Assembly: GCA_028335825.1 (NCBI GenBank)
Contig: JAIOKI010000018.1
Coordinates: forward strand, 124,001 to 188,000
Direction of reading: 5' to 3'
From: Nosema muscidifuracis
Lineage: Eukaryota > Microsporidia > Nosematidae
Length of the DNA: 64,000 nucleotides
Positions 1 through 12,105 of this stretch are shown here, one piece after another. Positions within the stretch are counted from its first letter, which is position 1; each line of letters begins with the position of its first letter. The notes under the pieces were generated by a model, which did no database searches, had not been told where the DNA came from, and was given only the letters and a program-made list of their open reading frames with translations. A program made the translations under genes and the position numbers.

Positions 1-152
1 TTTTAAAGATTCATAGATACATACTAGGTGAAGAAATAATGAATGAAATCACGAGTGAATATTTAGTAACAGATTATATAAAAATATCACCCATAGAATT
101 TATATTCACAACTCTATTTGATTATTATTTACATTATTTAAAAGAAGTATAA
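1..152 (+). CDS. C-terminal end of an anchored-family member (partial, cut by window start)
   Basis: The reading frame from base 3 runs open to a TAA at 150-152 and gives 49 residues. It ends with ISPIEFIFTTLFDYYL followed by a short tail. This matches the C-terminal signature of the six complete family members in this window (for example FSPLELTFY in the gene at 16496 and FSPLEIYFY at 26658). The preceding Glu-rich helix also resembles the segment just before the signature in those genes. The frame is open at the left edge, so the gene must begin outside the window. I infer it is the seventh member of the same plus-strand array. Function is unknown. Confidence 0.7.
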   Translation, partial: LKIHRYILGEEIMNEITSEYLVTDYIKISPIEFIFTTLFDYYLHYLKEV

Positions 153-1707
153 AGATTTATTATCAAAAAAACTGAAAAAATGCGAATCTTGTAAAATATT
201 TTGTCTTAATTAGAGATTTTTTAAGAGATAAATTGTAAGATCAAATATTGGCTATAATTTTATTTATAAAATCTAAATAAATCATAATATCAAATATTGA
301 TACTACTTGATAGATAAATGATATTACAATACTTTTAAATTTATAAAAATGTTAAACTGAAAATAATTCAAATTATTTTTCTATTTATAATATTTTATAA
401 TGAAAAAACTGAAATATGTTTTTATTTATCTTTATAAATAGTATATTATATATAAATTAAAATGTACAAATATTCTTCTTTATAAGGATAAATTTCAAAT
501 AATTTATATTTTCTTATCTTTATTAAGCAGTTAACAAGCTAAATAAGATAAGACAATAATTTAGGAGAAGATTTACCTGTATTAGTTTTAAATTGTTTAT
601 GAAGTTAACATTTGATCATCATTAATACACAAATTATAGCTTTTCAATCCCATAACGGGAATATACTTTTATAAGGGATTAGTAAGTAAATAAATGTTGT
701 ATTTTAATATTTTTATATAAATGGACAAATGAAGATTTTCCGTTCTCATAAAAGAATATATTTTTATTATTAAGGGTTAGAAAATAAATGCATATTTCCT
801 TATTATTTATTAATGAATAGATAAATTGAGTAAATTATGTAAGTTTTAGATAAATGAATTTTTATCTATAAATAATGTAATTAAATATTACAATAAATTA
901 AAATTTCACCTATAAATGATGTAACTAGAACTGTCTATCTTTTAAAATATAATTTCTTATTTAATTCAAGAATTTTTAGAAAATTAATCTATCTTAATTA
1001 AAACCTATTCAATGATAATCAAAGTTTAGCATTCTATTAGAATATGAATTTCTTGCTCTTAGTGTTTTATAGATATAAAGATGTAAAACTATTTTTAATT
1101 AATTTTAATACTAATGATAAAGGTTATATCAAAAATTATTGGTTGAATACTATTTTTAAAATATATTAATAGAACTTTTAATTTTATATTTAAAAATAAT
1201 AGCTAAGATTAATATACTGTTTAATGAATATTATAATATATTTTATGATATAATTAAAAATATCTAATACAAAATATTATTGATTAATATGTAAATATTA
1301 AAATTATCAGCTTAGATTAACTTATAAATAATTTGAGAAAACTGTCAAATTTATAATTCAAAATCTTTATTGGGGTCAAAAATAAAATTTATTGTATAAA
1401 ATTTGATCCCCTCACATTAAATACGAACCTAATCCATACATAAAAATATTCTTTTTTTTAAGTATATAAAAAAAACAGCTTTTTTATTTGTTTATTGGAT
1501 AATTTAATGACGTGTCTATATTGGATATGATATAATTTCCCACTTATACAGATTTAATATAAAATATTAGATATATTATAAACAAAAAAATTAATAACAA
1601 TATATTAAAAAAGATATTGTTTGTTATCATCCTAAAATGTATTTACATTGTAATATTATTTTTTTGTATTTTAATTATTAATATATAATTTAATTGAAAT
1701 AACCCTT
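153..1707. other. Intergenic, no gene seen
   Basis: Very AT-rich DNA with frequent stops in all frames. I see no coding, RNA-gene or clear repeat signal. The gene at 1708 has AACCCTT immediately before its ATG, so its start-proximal signal lies at the right edge of this stretch. Confidence 0.6.
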
Positions 1708-2622
1708 ATGATACACAAGAATGGGTCATTAAGAGCCTTTATAGCTACTACAATAGGTATAATAATTGTTATCATAATAATATTGTATTCTAAGAAGAAT
1801 GGAAATGATCAATCATTTATGTCTTATGGTCCAAGTGATCAAACAACTTCAGATAGTAGTAGTACTATAGATATAGAAGATATTGAAGAAAATATTAAAG
1901 ATAAAAAAACTGATAATTTACATGATGAAGAAAATAAGAAAACTGATGACTTATATGATGAAGAAAATATAACTAAAGAAAGAGATAAGATAGAAGAATC
2001 AACTGAAGAAATAAATATTGATAAAAACAAAAAAAACGAACAAGAAAAAGATAATACATTAGACAATATGAAATTAACTATTTATGACAAGTTTTTTATA
2101 CAAAGTGTGAATAATATATTGAATGTATCCAAGAATACCAGTTTTACAAAGATAATACTCTTTAGTAATTATATAATGTACAGGATAGATAAAAAGACTT
2201 TATCAAATATAAAAATAAGAAGATATTCAGAAGAAAATAAATTAGAAGTTATGAAAATAGATAAAGAATTAGTAGAAAGATTATTTAAAATGATTAAAGA
2301 AGTAGAAAAAGTTTTATTCAGGTCATGTATAAATACACAAAATTTCATACAAGATATTGTCAAATCATACGAATCATTCAATAAGACAAATATAAAATCA
2401 TTACCGCTAAACAGAAGTTATCTTATTATCGATAACCAAAACGTAATCGAAACAATCATGGAAAAATATAAATTTTTATTAGAGAAAGATGTTCAAAAAG
2501 AGATATTTGTAAAAAATTTAGAGATGTGTTGTAAACAAAACATATCTGCATTTGAATACACATTTAGTGCATTTATAGAATTTTTTATCAGTTTAATTTA
2601 TATAGATCAACAAACAAAATAG
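1708..2622 (+). CDS. Anchored-family member 1: signal-anchor protein with shared C-terminal domain
   Basis: A 304-residue protein. Residues 1-8 are short and basic, then residues about 9-28 form a very hydrophobic Ile-rich segment that should act as a signal anchor. Residues about 45-115 are a Glu/Asp/Lys-rich linker containing two near-copies of KKTDxLxDEEN. The C-terminal half is the family domain: the IILFSNYIMY helix (equivalent to the YS helix of the paralogues), a NQNVIETIM helix, and the end signature ISAFEYTFSAFIEF, where other members have SPLEL. The ATG follows AACCCTT directly. No enzyme motif is visible. Type II topology, with the domain in the ER lumen, on the spore surface or secreted, is inferred. 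It is the most divergent complete member. Confidence 0.85.
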   Translation: MIHKNGSLRAFIATTIGIIIVIIIILYSKKNGNDQSFMSYGPSDQTTSDSSSTIDIEDIEENIKDKKTDNLHDEENKKTDDLYDEENITKERDKIEESTEEINIDKNKKNEQEKDNTLDNMKLTIYDKFFIQSVNNILNVSKNTSFTKIILFSNYIMYRIDKKTLSNIKIRRYSEENKLEVMKIDKELVERLFKMIKEVEKVLFRSCINTQNFIQDIVKSYESFNKTNIKSLPLNRSYLIIDNQNVIETIMEKYKFLLEKDVQKEIFVKNLEMCCKQNISAFEYTFSAFIEFFISLIYIDQQTK

Positions 2623-3450
2623 AATATACAAACAATTAATGTATTTTTAATTAAATATACAATAAGTAATTCTTAATTAAATATACAATATACAATATGT
2701 AATTTTTTAGTTAAATAATAGATAAATAATTATTTTTAATTAAATATTCAGATAAATAATTATTTTTAATTAAATATACAATATACTCATCACATATTAA
2801 ATATTCGAATATACAATAAGTAATTGTTAATTAAATATAAAAAAGTAATTTTTTAATTAAATATTCAATATATTGGTATGTTATTTTCATTTTTAAAAAA
2901 TATCATACAAATCTAAGATAATTTTAAGTAATAATTAATTTATAAAATGAGTTATTTTAATCTAAATATATTTGTATTAAATATTATTACTGATACAAAA
3001 TAAATGGTAAATAAATTTATTTAAATAATTTATGGTATAAAAATATTAGTAGAGAAATTTTAATTTATTTAAATTAATAATATATAAATATCTTTTTCAA
3101 AAATTAATTAACACAAAACAGTTTCAATAAATTATTTTAAACAATATTTATGACAAATCTTAAAGAAAATATTCTAAAGTATCTTTGTGATGTAGAAACA
3201 CCAATAAATATACAAATAAAACTACCTAAATTGATACATCAAATATTTTACACTATTTTAGAGATAATATTAATTTTCCTACTCTTGAGTTTTTTTTGAA
3301 TATTTTTATTTGTTTCTTGCCTTTCATTCTGTATAAATCTGCTTCTTACTTATAGATAATATTTAATATAATGATGTGTTTTATATTTGTTAATATTAAG
3401 ACAATATTTTTAAGAGTATCTTCAACTTAATTAAATATTATTATTTAAAA

Positions 3451-3614
3451 TATTCTATTAATATATTGAAGTATTTATACACATATATTTCTGTTATGTT
3501 CTTTTAGTAATTAAATACATAGAATTTAAGGATATTCTATTAACATATTGAAGTATTTATACACATATATTTCTGTTATGTTCTCTTAGTACTTAAATAC
3601 ATAAAATTTAATAA
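3451..3614. repeat. Tandem duplication, two copies, period about 82 bp
   Basis: The block beginning TATTCTATTAATATATTGAA at 3451 recurs at about 3533 with only a few substitutions. Both copies carry the same GTATTTATACACATATATT core. The two copies abut, so this is a simple tandem duplication, still well preserved and therefore fairly recent. Confidence 0.85.
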
Positions 3615-4710
3615 TCTATATGTATACTATATCTTTAGATTATAGTATTATTATCAAAGTCTTTAAGAGTTCTCTTGTGAAATATCAGTTATATTTTTTA
3701 AAATACATAAATGAATATCACTGGATTAATAATGTAGATAAAAAGGGTAAGAGTCTAGTATGATGACTATATTAATTAAAAGTAGTTTTATAAATATCAA
3801 AATCTAAATATTTAAGTATATATCTTATTAATATTTTTATATAAAAGGGATTATTATTTTTCCTTATATTTGAATATTAAATGAACAATTATTTTGCTAC
3901 TGTTCATAGTAAGATTTTCAAGAGTCATTTTAAGCACTATGAATTGTACTTATAAAAGAAGTCGGTTTTCTAGTTGAATTAACTATTATATGATTTGAAA
4001 TAAGAAACAGGATAAATTTTTATAAAGCATTGTATTAAATATATTTTAAGAAAATACCAAAAATACTTTTCATTCAAATTTATAAATTAATTTAAATATT
4101 ATATTTTTATAATTCTATTTAATTAAATCAAATAATCTTAATTAATTAATAAATTTGTATAACCTTTTAATGAAAAATATGATAGTTACATAATAATAAA
4201 TATATTATGTAGTGTTATAAATAATATTATATCTTATAATAAATCAAGTATTTCTAAAGATAAATTTCTCAATTTAAGAATACGCTATAATAATACAATA
4301 TGTAATTTGATCAGTATTTTGGTGATGATAAGAGATAAAATATCATGTATTTATGATATATTAAATATAAAAAAGAAAATTAGATTTTTTTATTCGTAAC
4401 GATTTCTTTATGATATAAAATATTTGAATGACATCAATCCAATAACCTTTACAAACTAAGAATATAAATAAAAAAGTATTAGTAAATATTTTGTTAACAA
4501 GAAAAACTTTATCAAACATCACTTTTTAAAACCTCTTATTTGTATTTTCCTAAATTGATCTTATTTTATAAATTACAGACCAGTAAAATTAGTTTTTATC
4601 AGATATAGTTATAGTAAAAAATAAAAACTATAACGAATTGCTTTAATTAAATTTAATTTATGATAGGTTAGAAAAATAATTACAAATAATAAAAAATATA
4701 AAGTCTATAA

Positions 4711-4889
4711 TATAAAGAAAAAGTTTATTGTTGTGGTTTCTTTTTTTGATAATATCTTTGTTAAATTTATAACCATCTAATTCAAATATATATAAAAAAT
4801 ATAAAGAAAAAGTTTATTGTTGTGGTGTCTTTTTTTGATAATATCTTTGTTAAATTTATAACCATCTAATTCAAATATATATAAAAAAT
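4711..4889. repeat. Tandem duplication, two copies, period about 89 bp
   Basis: The block starting TATAAAGAAAAAGTTTATTG at 4711 repeats at 4800. The copies are nearly identical, with a visible T/G difference in the TGTGG(T/G)TTC/GTC stretch. Both end in CAAATATATATAAAAAATAT. No gene lies nearby. Confidence 0.85.
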
Positions 4890-6019
4890 ATTATAAAAAT
4901 ATTTTCTATAAGAAATATTAAAAACAATCTTAATTTTTATTTCAGTATTATTTTTGTTGTAGACATAATATATTCTATTTTCATAATGATTTGCCATACA
5001 GCCAACTCACATTATAGTGACTCGTTGATCAATATAAAGACGTCATATATTAATAAGGAAATATAATATAGTGGAATGCCGAATTTATAAGAAAACAATG
5101 ATAAAATTATTGACCATTTCAATTCAATAAATTAGATTTTTTGATGAATTAATTTATTAACTATAAATTATAAGGAAATAATTCTAAATCAATAATTTGA
5201 ACCTTGAATCATTTAATATTTATCTCTTTATTATATTTAAAACATTATGATTAGATAGAAAATCGTACTTTTATTTCTTTTCTGTTTCAGCAACCCTTAA
5301 ATTATTGAATCTCGTTATTCCGACTTCTAATATACGATTTCTTTTCTTACTTTTTTAATTATAAACTTAAAATTTTATCTTTATACTATAATTTATTTTG
5401 AATAATTATCTGTAGGGTCAATTTATTAATTAAAAATCTAATACTAATACTTCAAAAATTTAAAATAAAAAAGTATTATCAACCAATTTATTATCTTTTG
5501 TAATTTTACTTCTTTTTTTATTATTGACTTAGGAAATCTACAGATGAAGAACTTGATGCTTAAGTTTTAAAAATTGTAATAACAAATATCTGCTTGAGAA
5601 ATTTAATTAAATTTCTTATAAATTATTTTACTGACAAAACAATAAAATATTTCAAGAAGATAATTTAAAGATTTCAGTAAGATGTAACAAATTACATATC
5701 AGATATTTAAGATTAATAATTTGTAACTAACTAGAATTGTAGAACCTTAAATCAAAAAATTCGTTGTTTATAAAATATTTATAAGAATTATCAGTATAAA
5801 TTTTCTTGTGACTTTTTTTATAATTATTCAATGTTTTTGCTATTTTGAAATTCGAATTATTAATTATAAAAATTAAATCTCTTCAAGCAAATATTTGACT
5901 CAAAACTAAAAAGATTATAATTTATCTAAGAATATAGAATTGATAAGAGTTTATTAAACTTAATACTTTCTATTTATTATTTTTAAAATTATAAGTGAAT
6001 GTCAAAGTTAAAATAAATT

Positions 6020-6360
6020 AAAATTTAATTTTCTGAAAATATTTTTACTAAGTAATGTTTAATAAAATTATTTTAATTAATATAATTTGTAAAATTGAAT
6101 TGTTTATTTTTGCTTAAAATTTAATTTTTTTGTTAATATTTTTACTAAGTAATGTTACATAAAATTTGTAAAATTGAATTGTTTATTTTTGCTTAAAATT
6201 TAACTTTTTTGTTAATATTTTTACCAAGTAATGTTTAATACAATTATGTTAATTAATATAATTTGTAAAATTGAATTGTTTATTTTTGGTAAAAATAAAT
6301 TAAAAGACTAAATTAAAATTTAATTTTTTGTTAATATTTTTACTAAGTAATGTTTAATAA
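6020..6360. repeat. Imperfect repeat array, about four copies, period about 80-110 bp
   Basis: Four copies share AATATTTTTACTAAGTAATG (one with ACCAAG) and a following TTGTAAAATTGAATTGTTTA block present in the first three. Unit lengths differ through internal insertions and deletions. The array lies about 270 bp upstream of the chitinase-like gene. Confidence 0.8.
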
Positions 6361-6632
6361 TCTAAGACCAAGTTCTTAAATACTATTTTTAACAATTAAT
6401 GAAATTTTTATTATTTATATACAAATAACTTAGAATCGAAAAAAGATCAAATTATACTTTTATAATTTGTTTTTCAAAAATGGAATTTTTAATAAATTAA
6501 AAAAAATAAACAAATAAAAATTTAAGAAAATTAATTAAATATACATAATAAACAAAAAATAGATGACTAATTAAAAAAACTGTAACTAGAATAATTAAAT
6601 TTCTATAAATAAAAATTATAATTTTTACCCTA

Positions 6633-7250
6633 ATGAATCAGTTAAATTTAGCATTAATGTAATTTATCAGTATTTTAAGTACTAATCCAAAACCTGATTA
6701 TTCTCTTTCGAAGTATGGTTTATCTCAAAATTATCCCTTTACATTTGATAGTTTTAAAAATATAACTAAGAATGTATTTTCTTATGAATTTGATTATGAA
6801 CCTAAAACTGATTTAAATACATTGGATGTTATATTACAAACTATTTGGATAAAATTAGGTGGAGTAGATAAGAACAGATTGGCTTTATTTGTAGCTACAT
6901 CTCTTCATAATACATCGTTTTATAAGAAATTTGAAAGTGAAGAGGGAAGTAAATATAAATCAAGAGGTCTTTTAAGCATTCAGGGTCCAGATAATTATAA
7001 GATATTGAATAATCTCAGTAAAGATAATTATGATTACTTAGATAATCCAGATTTATTGGCTGAAAAAGCTCCTCATGCTTACAATGTTAGTATGGACTTC
7101 TGGTTGATAGCTTGTAAAGATATTTATACCATGGAAAATATGTTAAAAAAACTTTGGATTGGTGATTATAATAAACTTATGGAAACTAGGGAGGATATTA
7201 GGAATTGGAATAACATATATCATAAACTATTCTATTCTTATAATAATTAA
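6633..7250 (+). pseudogene. GH19 chitinase-like gene with interrupted signal peptide
   Basis: The frame from ATG 6633 (after TACCCTA) meets an in-frame TAA at 6660, then stays open for 195 codons to the TAA at 7248. The first codons read like the start of a signal peptide, and no other in-frame ATG exists before 7093. The open part fits glycoside hydrolase family 19: a helix LALFVATSLHNTSFY, then YKSRGLLSIQGPDNY (family YxGRGxxQLTGxxNY), then NPDLLAEKAPHAYNVSMDFW (family NPDL...A..FW). In active GH19 enzymes the first motif is HET or HES, and its Glu is the general acid. Here it is HNT (Asn at 6909-6911), so chitinase activity is doubtful. The stop may be a nonsense change, an assembly error or part of a very small intron. 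The coding body shows no other break, which suggests recent or only apparent inactivation. Confidence 0.7.
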
Positions 7251-8967
7251 ATAATTTTGATGTTAAACTTTATAGAATAAATATAATATTTTATCATAAT
7301 CTTTCTCAAAATAACTTATAAATGACTATACACTAAATTAAATTTTTATTAATATAATGAAGTTATAGTTTACTTATAATGTAATATGTTTGATTATCAA
7401 TAAAATAACCTAATAAAGGTCAATATAGAAAAGAAGAACAATTATGATTTCTTAACTAAATATTGCGGTTCAATACATAAATTTATAACAAAGATTATGT
7501 CCTGCTAAATGGCTTGGGATTTTATATTAAAATATACTATAGATGATCGAATTGAGGTATGCATGCAATTTAAAGTTTCGAAGATTTATCTTGAACTTGG
7601 ACAATTAAAGAGCTGTTGGATCTAAGAACACAAGAGGAGAGGTGTAGTACGATCAACTTAATAAAGTTAAAATAACTGACTTTTATATTGTAAGAAATTA
7701 AGAACCGAATAGATTACTTTTTAAAAAATAGATTTATTAAATTACAATATATAAAAATGACTGCGACATATACAGACTCGATCTATATTAATATATTTTC
7801 ATAAAATAAGATTTGATTATTCACTTTTTTATTAAATACAATCTCGATTACACTAAAGCTCATCCATATTTGCCATCATTAAAGTCATGTAACAAGATAT
7901 CATCTCATACATCAAGTTTATATATACTGGTAATATTACACAATTATAAATGCAATTATTTTATAAGTCCCATCTATATAAATCTTTATAAATACTCTCT
8001 ATATCACAAGCAACAATCATCTTCTCTCAATTATAAGAAAGTTGTGTCATTTTATTATTTATATTTAAAATTAGCTGAATCTAAAATCTAGAATATTCAG
8101 ATTTCATTCTATAAATAGAAATAGTTACATTACCAAATGATACACCTTGTCAAAGTATCAAAATCAAAAATGTTTCAAAAAATTTTAACAGCTAAATTAT
8201 ATGACTTATTTACAAAAACAAATAAGAAATCAGTAATTATTAGTATTATACTACTCTTTATTTAGAATTTACAAAGTTTACTATTAGAAGTGGATGTTCT
8301 TGCATTGGAACATTTTTAATAGATCTTTTTATTAAAATATACATCTTAATTTATAGTTATAATCATCTATAACTAAAATTTGGTTTGCTTTATTTCTGTT
8401 TATCACAAAGAATTTTCATAATAAAGGGGTAAATTTTTAATAAAAAGATTCGGGTGTTTTAAAAAAATCTCCATTTTTTTTAATTTTTATTTAATTTAAT
8501 AAAAAGACGTATTTTATATTTATTTAGATTCACATACTTTTTCCAAAAAGGATCTTTAACTTTGCAAAATATCTTCAAAAAAATTAAGTTAAAAATTAAT
8601 TTAATAGCGTGTTAAATTATAATACTTTTGTTTTGATCATAGTGTAAGTAATAATAACATTGATCATATTTCTGATTATAAGTCTATATAATATGAAAAT
8701 TAATTGTGACATCTCCTAAACTTTTTATAGATTTCTATTGACAATTTAAAAGTTTTTTTTATAAAATACTCTGTTTTACATCATCAAAAAATTAATAAAA
8801 AGAAATTGATTTTTTTTGAAATTAAATCAATTTCTTTTTTAGTAAATTAACTCTTGCAAACAAAAAGAATAACATTTTTTTTAATTATTAATTTAATTTC
8901 TGATTATATCATAAATTTTTGATCCTTTTTACATTTAAGAAAAAAAATACCCATAAAAATTATAAAA
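7251..8967. other. Intergenic, no supportable gene
   Basis: A 92-codon open run at 7813-8091 lacks an ATG start, is built of Tyr/Ser/Ile-rich codons and matches nothing I know. The stretch 7490-7690 is slightly less AT-rich and reads like decayed coding sequence, but I cannot assign a family. The 8968 gene has ACCCATA about 16 bp before its start. Confidence 0.55.
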
Positions 8968-10611
8968 ATGAGATACCACATGATTCTATTATACATTTAT
9001 AATATTCTATCATCAATGTCGTACAGAGACTTCTATGAAGATATACAGGATACAATAATTTCCAAGTATAAAAAAAATGAGTTTACAGTAATTGATCTGA
9101 AAGAACGACTAATTTTTGTTAATATGAATATCAATAAGGGAAAAATCAAATGGAGTGAAAAAGTTGTAAGTGAAACAGAAAAATCATCTGAAAATAATGT
9201 CTTAGATTTAGAAATTGATCTATATTCTTCTATGGACAATATGTTAGTCACAGATAGAAATAATGTTAAATACCCACTGAAAGACTTTCTTGCCAAGAAT
9301 TTTAAAAATAAAGTCAATGACTACGAAATAATTTATAATATATCAGGATGCGATATATCAGGAGCTCATAAAAAACTATTTAATTTTTTAATTAAGAATA
9401 TTGAAGAGTTCCATAAAAATCACAGAATACAAATAGTGAAAAATACAGATATATTGATTTACTACTTTAATAAGACTGTAAGATCTTCGGAGATTATTTT
9501 TAAAAGTGATGATTTAGTAGTTAATTTCATATTTGAAAAAAACAATAAGTTATTTTGTTTTAATATAAATTATGAAGAATTTAAATTCAAAAAATATTTT
9601 ATTGATATTCTAAAGAATTATGAATTTTCTAAATTATCTAATGAAAATACATTGATACGACTTTTTAAAGATTTTAAATTTGGATCATACAGCTTTTATT
9701 TCAATAATAAAGAAATCCATGATGATTTTATCAAAAATACTTCAAAAGAAGAAAGCGTATTTGAAATAACTCCGTATATTTACGATAAAAAATTTCCTTA
9801 TGTTTTTAATGAAAATCATATTAGTATTAACGAAAAAAAATATTCAATACTCCCAAATGATGAAAAAAATATAACTAAAGAGATGTATGACGAGATGAAA
9901 GAGTTTTTTGATTTTTCATTAAATCTTAAAAACGATGATCTATTGTCAGTTGGATTGCTTTACTATTCTTTGAGTGATGATATGAAACTATCAATTATTA
10001 ATAAGATTATGGAGTCGTATCATTCGTCATATTCAATAATTTTCTTTCATTTGCTTGAAAGTCTTAATTTAATAACAAAAGATGAATTCGAAAATTTAAT
10101 GAAGGTATATTTTTCTTTAAGAAGTTTAAATGATAATCAAGAAGATAAAAATTCTTTGAAAATAGCGTACAAAAATTTATTTGACAAACATGTTATTGGA
10201 AAAATTCTTTTTATCAGACCAACCCCTAAAACCTGTCAGTATAACTACTTGATGATTTTATTTGCAAAAGTTCTTAACGAAATATATTCATCAGATGATT
10301 ATCCAATTGAGAAATATCAATGGAAAGGATTATATGATGAAATATTACATGAACTACATTTACCTAAAGATAATAATTCAGGATTTAATATTTTCAAGCA
10401 TTTTTTGCCAAATCTTAAAAATGTTATACACATACTTCAGTATGAGCAAACAGCTGTATTGGAAATATTATCTCATATAGCAAAAAAACCACCAGTTATT
10501 CATAATAAACATAACTTCTACTCCAATTTAAGTGAATACAAAGAAATATTACAGAAGGAAAAATTAGAAGGATTACCTATAAAAGAAGAGTTACGTTCTA
10601 TAATGAATTAA
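8968..10611 (+). CDS. Putative secreted 547-residue protein, unrecognised
   Basis: A single long open frame of 547 residues. The N-terminus MRYHMILLYIYNILSS looks like a cleavable signal peptide (hydrophobic residues about 5-16), with a second in-frame Met at codon 5 that would serve equally. The mature part is hydrophilic, rich in Lys, Asn, Phe and Tyr, poor in Cys, and has no further membrane segment. It reads as mixed alpha/beta globular sequence rather than low complexity. I recognise no catalytic motif or family. Large secreted orphan proteins of this kind are common in microsporidia and often belong to expanded families. No second copy was seen here, and it lacks the C-terminal signature of the anchored family around it. 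A CCC run lies at 8950-8952. Secretion is inferred from the signal peptide only. Confidence 0.8.
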   Translation: MRYHMILLYIYNILSSMSYRDFYEDIQDTIISKYKKNEFTVIDLKERLIFVNMNINKGKIKWSEKVVSETEKSSENNVLDLEIDLYSSMDNMLVTDRNNVKYPLKDFLAKNFKNKVNDYEIIYNISGCDISGAHKKLFNFLIKNIEEFHKNHRIQIVKNTDILIYYFNKTVRSSEIIFKSDDLVVNFIFEKNNKLFCFNINYEEFKFKKYFIDILKNYEFSKLSNENTLIRLFKDFKFGSYSFYFNNKEIHDDFIKNTSKEESVFEITPYIYDKKFPYVFNENHISINEKKYSILPNDEKNITKEMYDEMKEFFDFSLNLKNDDLLSVGLLYYSLSDDMKLSIINKIMESYHSSYSIIFFHLLESLNLITKDEFENLMKVYFSLRSLNDNQEDKNSLKIAYKNLFDKHVIGKILFIRPTPKTCQYNYLMILFAKVLNEIYSSDDYPIEKYQWKGLYDEILHELHLPKDNNSGFNIFKHFLPNLKNVIHILQYEQTAVLEILSHIAKKPPVIHNKHNFYSNLSEYKEILQKEKLEGLPIKEELRSIMN

Positions 10612-12105
10612 ATCGTTTTACTTTAATACCTAATTTTTTAAAATTTTTAATAATTATGTGTTTGTGAAGTAGGTAGAACATCAAGCTTCATTAATATTTA
10701 AGTAATTATTATACTCATTACTGTAATTTCCACACCTATAAAGAGTGTATTTATTTATAGTAAATTTTAATAAAAGGAAATAACAAATGACGTGTTGAAT
10801 GAACAGGAGCATAAACAACTATGATTATACTGGTACATTTTTTAGACTTAAGCACACAATTTAAATAATATTCTATTCAAAGTATATATAATGGGACTAT
10901 CCCGTGACAGTTTTAGCAAATATTTATAGTATGCATTTTATTTGACTAAGATTAATAACGATGGTTGTTTATAAAAGATTACCTTTATAAAATCTTCTTA
11001 AATTATCAATTTAGCGTGACACTCAAGTAAAGTATGTTACTTTATGTATATAATTTTTATTCTTTTATAATAAATGAACAGTGTTGAATAAGAACATTAA
11101 AATTTAATTTGTAAAATATTTAAGTCTTTAGCTGTCAAAACTCTCAACTATTTAAAAAATGACACTATAACCAGAAATGTTTCCATAATCTGTATTAGAA
11201 AAAGTTATGAGTATATATTGAAATCTTTTCTCAAAGATAAAAAGTATTATAAGTAATAATAAGAACTAAAATTCTCAATATATTTACGTCATTTGTCAAT
11301 CTAATGACATAGATTGTAAACACAAAAATGAAAGAAGCTAAAATTAGTTTAAGGAATATTTTTCTTGAGAATATTTAAATTTTTATAACTTTTTAATATA
11401 AATAATATGAACTCAAAAAAATATCATGAAATTGAGAAAATAAATCAACGATATTAAAATAAAAAAAACAGTATTTAAAGAAGCAGTCAGAGACAAGCTT
11501 CAAATATAGACTTTCATTTTATATTAAAATAATACTACGCACACATATTAGTGGTTGAAATTAAATTTCAATTTTATTTTATCAGGTGTTAAAAATAATG
11601 CTCTTCTCTTCAAATTTTTTTTATTTATCGATGACTAAATTTTCAAGGGAACTGTCAAAATTCTCATATGATATGTAGTTGTGTCACAGTATAACATGAA
11701 AATGTAATTAATAGATTATTCCTAGCTTTATAAGAATTAAAGAAATAATCATTATTTTTATTGATAAGAGAAGCTTTATTAAAAATCATTTTTTTAAATA
11801 ATCTTTATTTATAGTTTTACAAATTGATCTTAATTTATCACACTGACGAATTATTTCTATATTTTTTATTAAAAACTAAAATTTATTATTTTAATTTTTA
11901 TAATTTAAATTAAAAAATTGAATTTTTTATAAAAGGAGTTTGCATTGATATTTGAATTCTTAAGAACTTTGTCATATTTCAAATCAACTTATCATAATTA
12001 AAGAAATTATGTAATGTATAAATGTTAACTCATATACGATAAATTATAAAATTCCCCTTTTATACAAAATGAATCATCAATAAATTATTTTTTTATACCC
12101 CATTT
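10612..12105. other. Intergenic, no gene seen
   Basis: AT-rich sequence with stops in every frame and no clear repeat. Near its right end CCCCTTTTATA occurs at about 12054, some 50 bp before the next ATG. A CCCC run at 12098-12101 is the start-proximal motif of the 12106 gene. Confidence 0.55.

Larger units (their letters stand above)
2623..6632. other. Long intergenic region with several local duplications
   Basis: Four kilobases without a supportable gene. From 2630 to 2880 there are irregular repeats built on AATTAAATATACAA. Separate tandem duplications lie at about 3451-3614, 4711-4889 and 6020-6360 and are listed individually. The rest is AT-rich sequence with dense stops. Confidence 0.6.

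Noticed and set aside
7813-8091. 92-codon open frame on the plus strand
   Set aside because: It has no ATG start (opens at TTG), no CCC/GGG motif, a composition of chance AT-rich sequence and no recognisable family.
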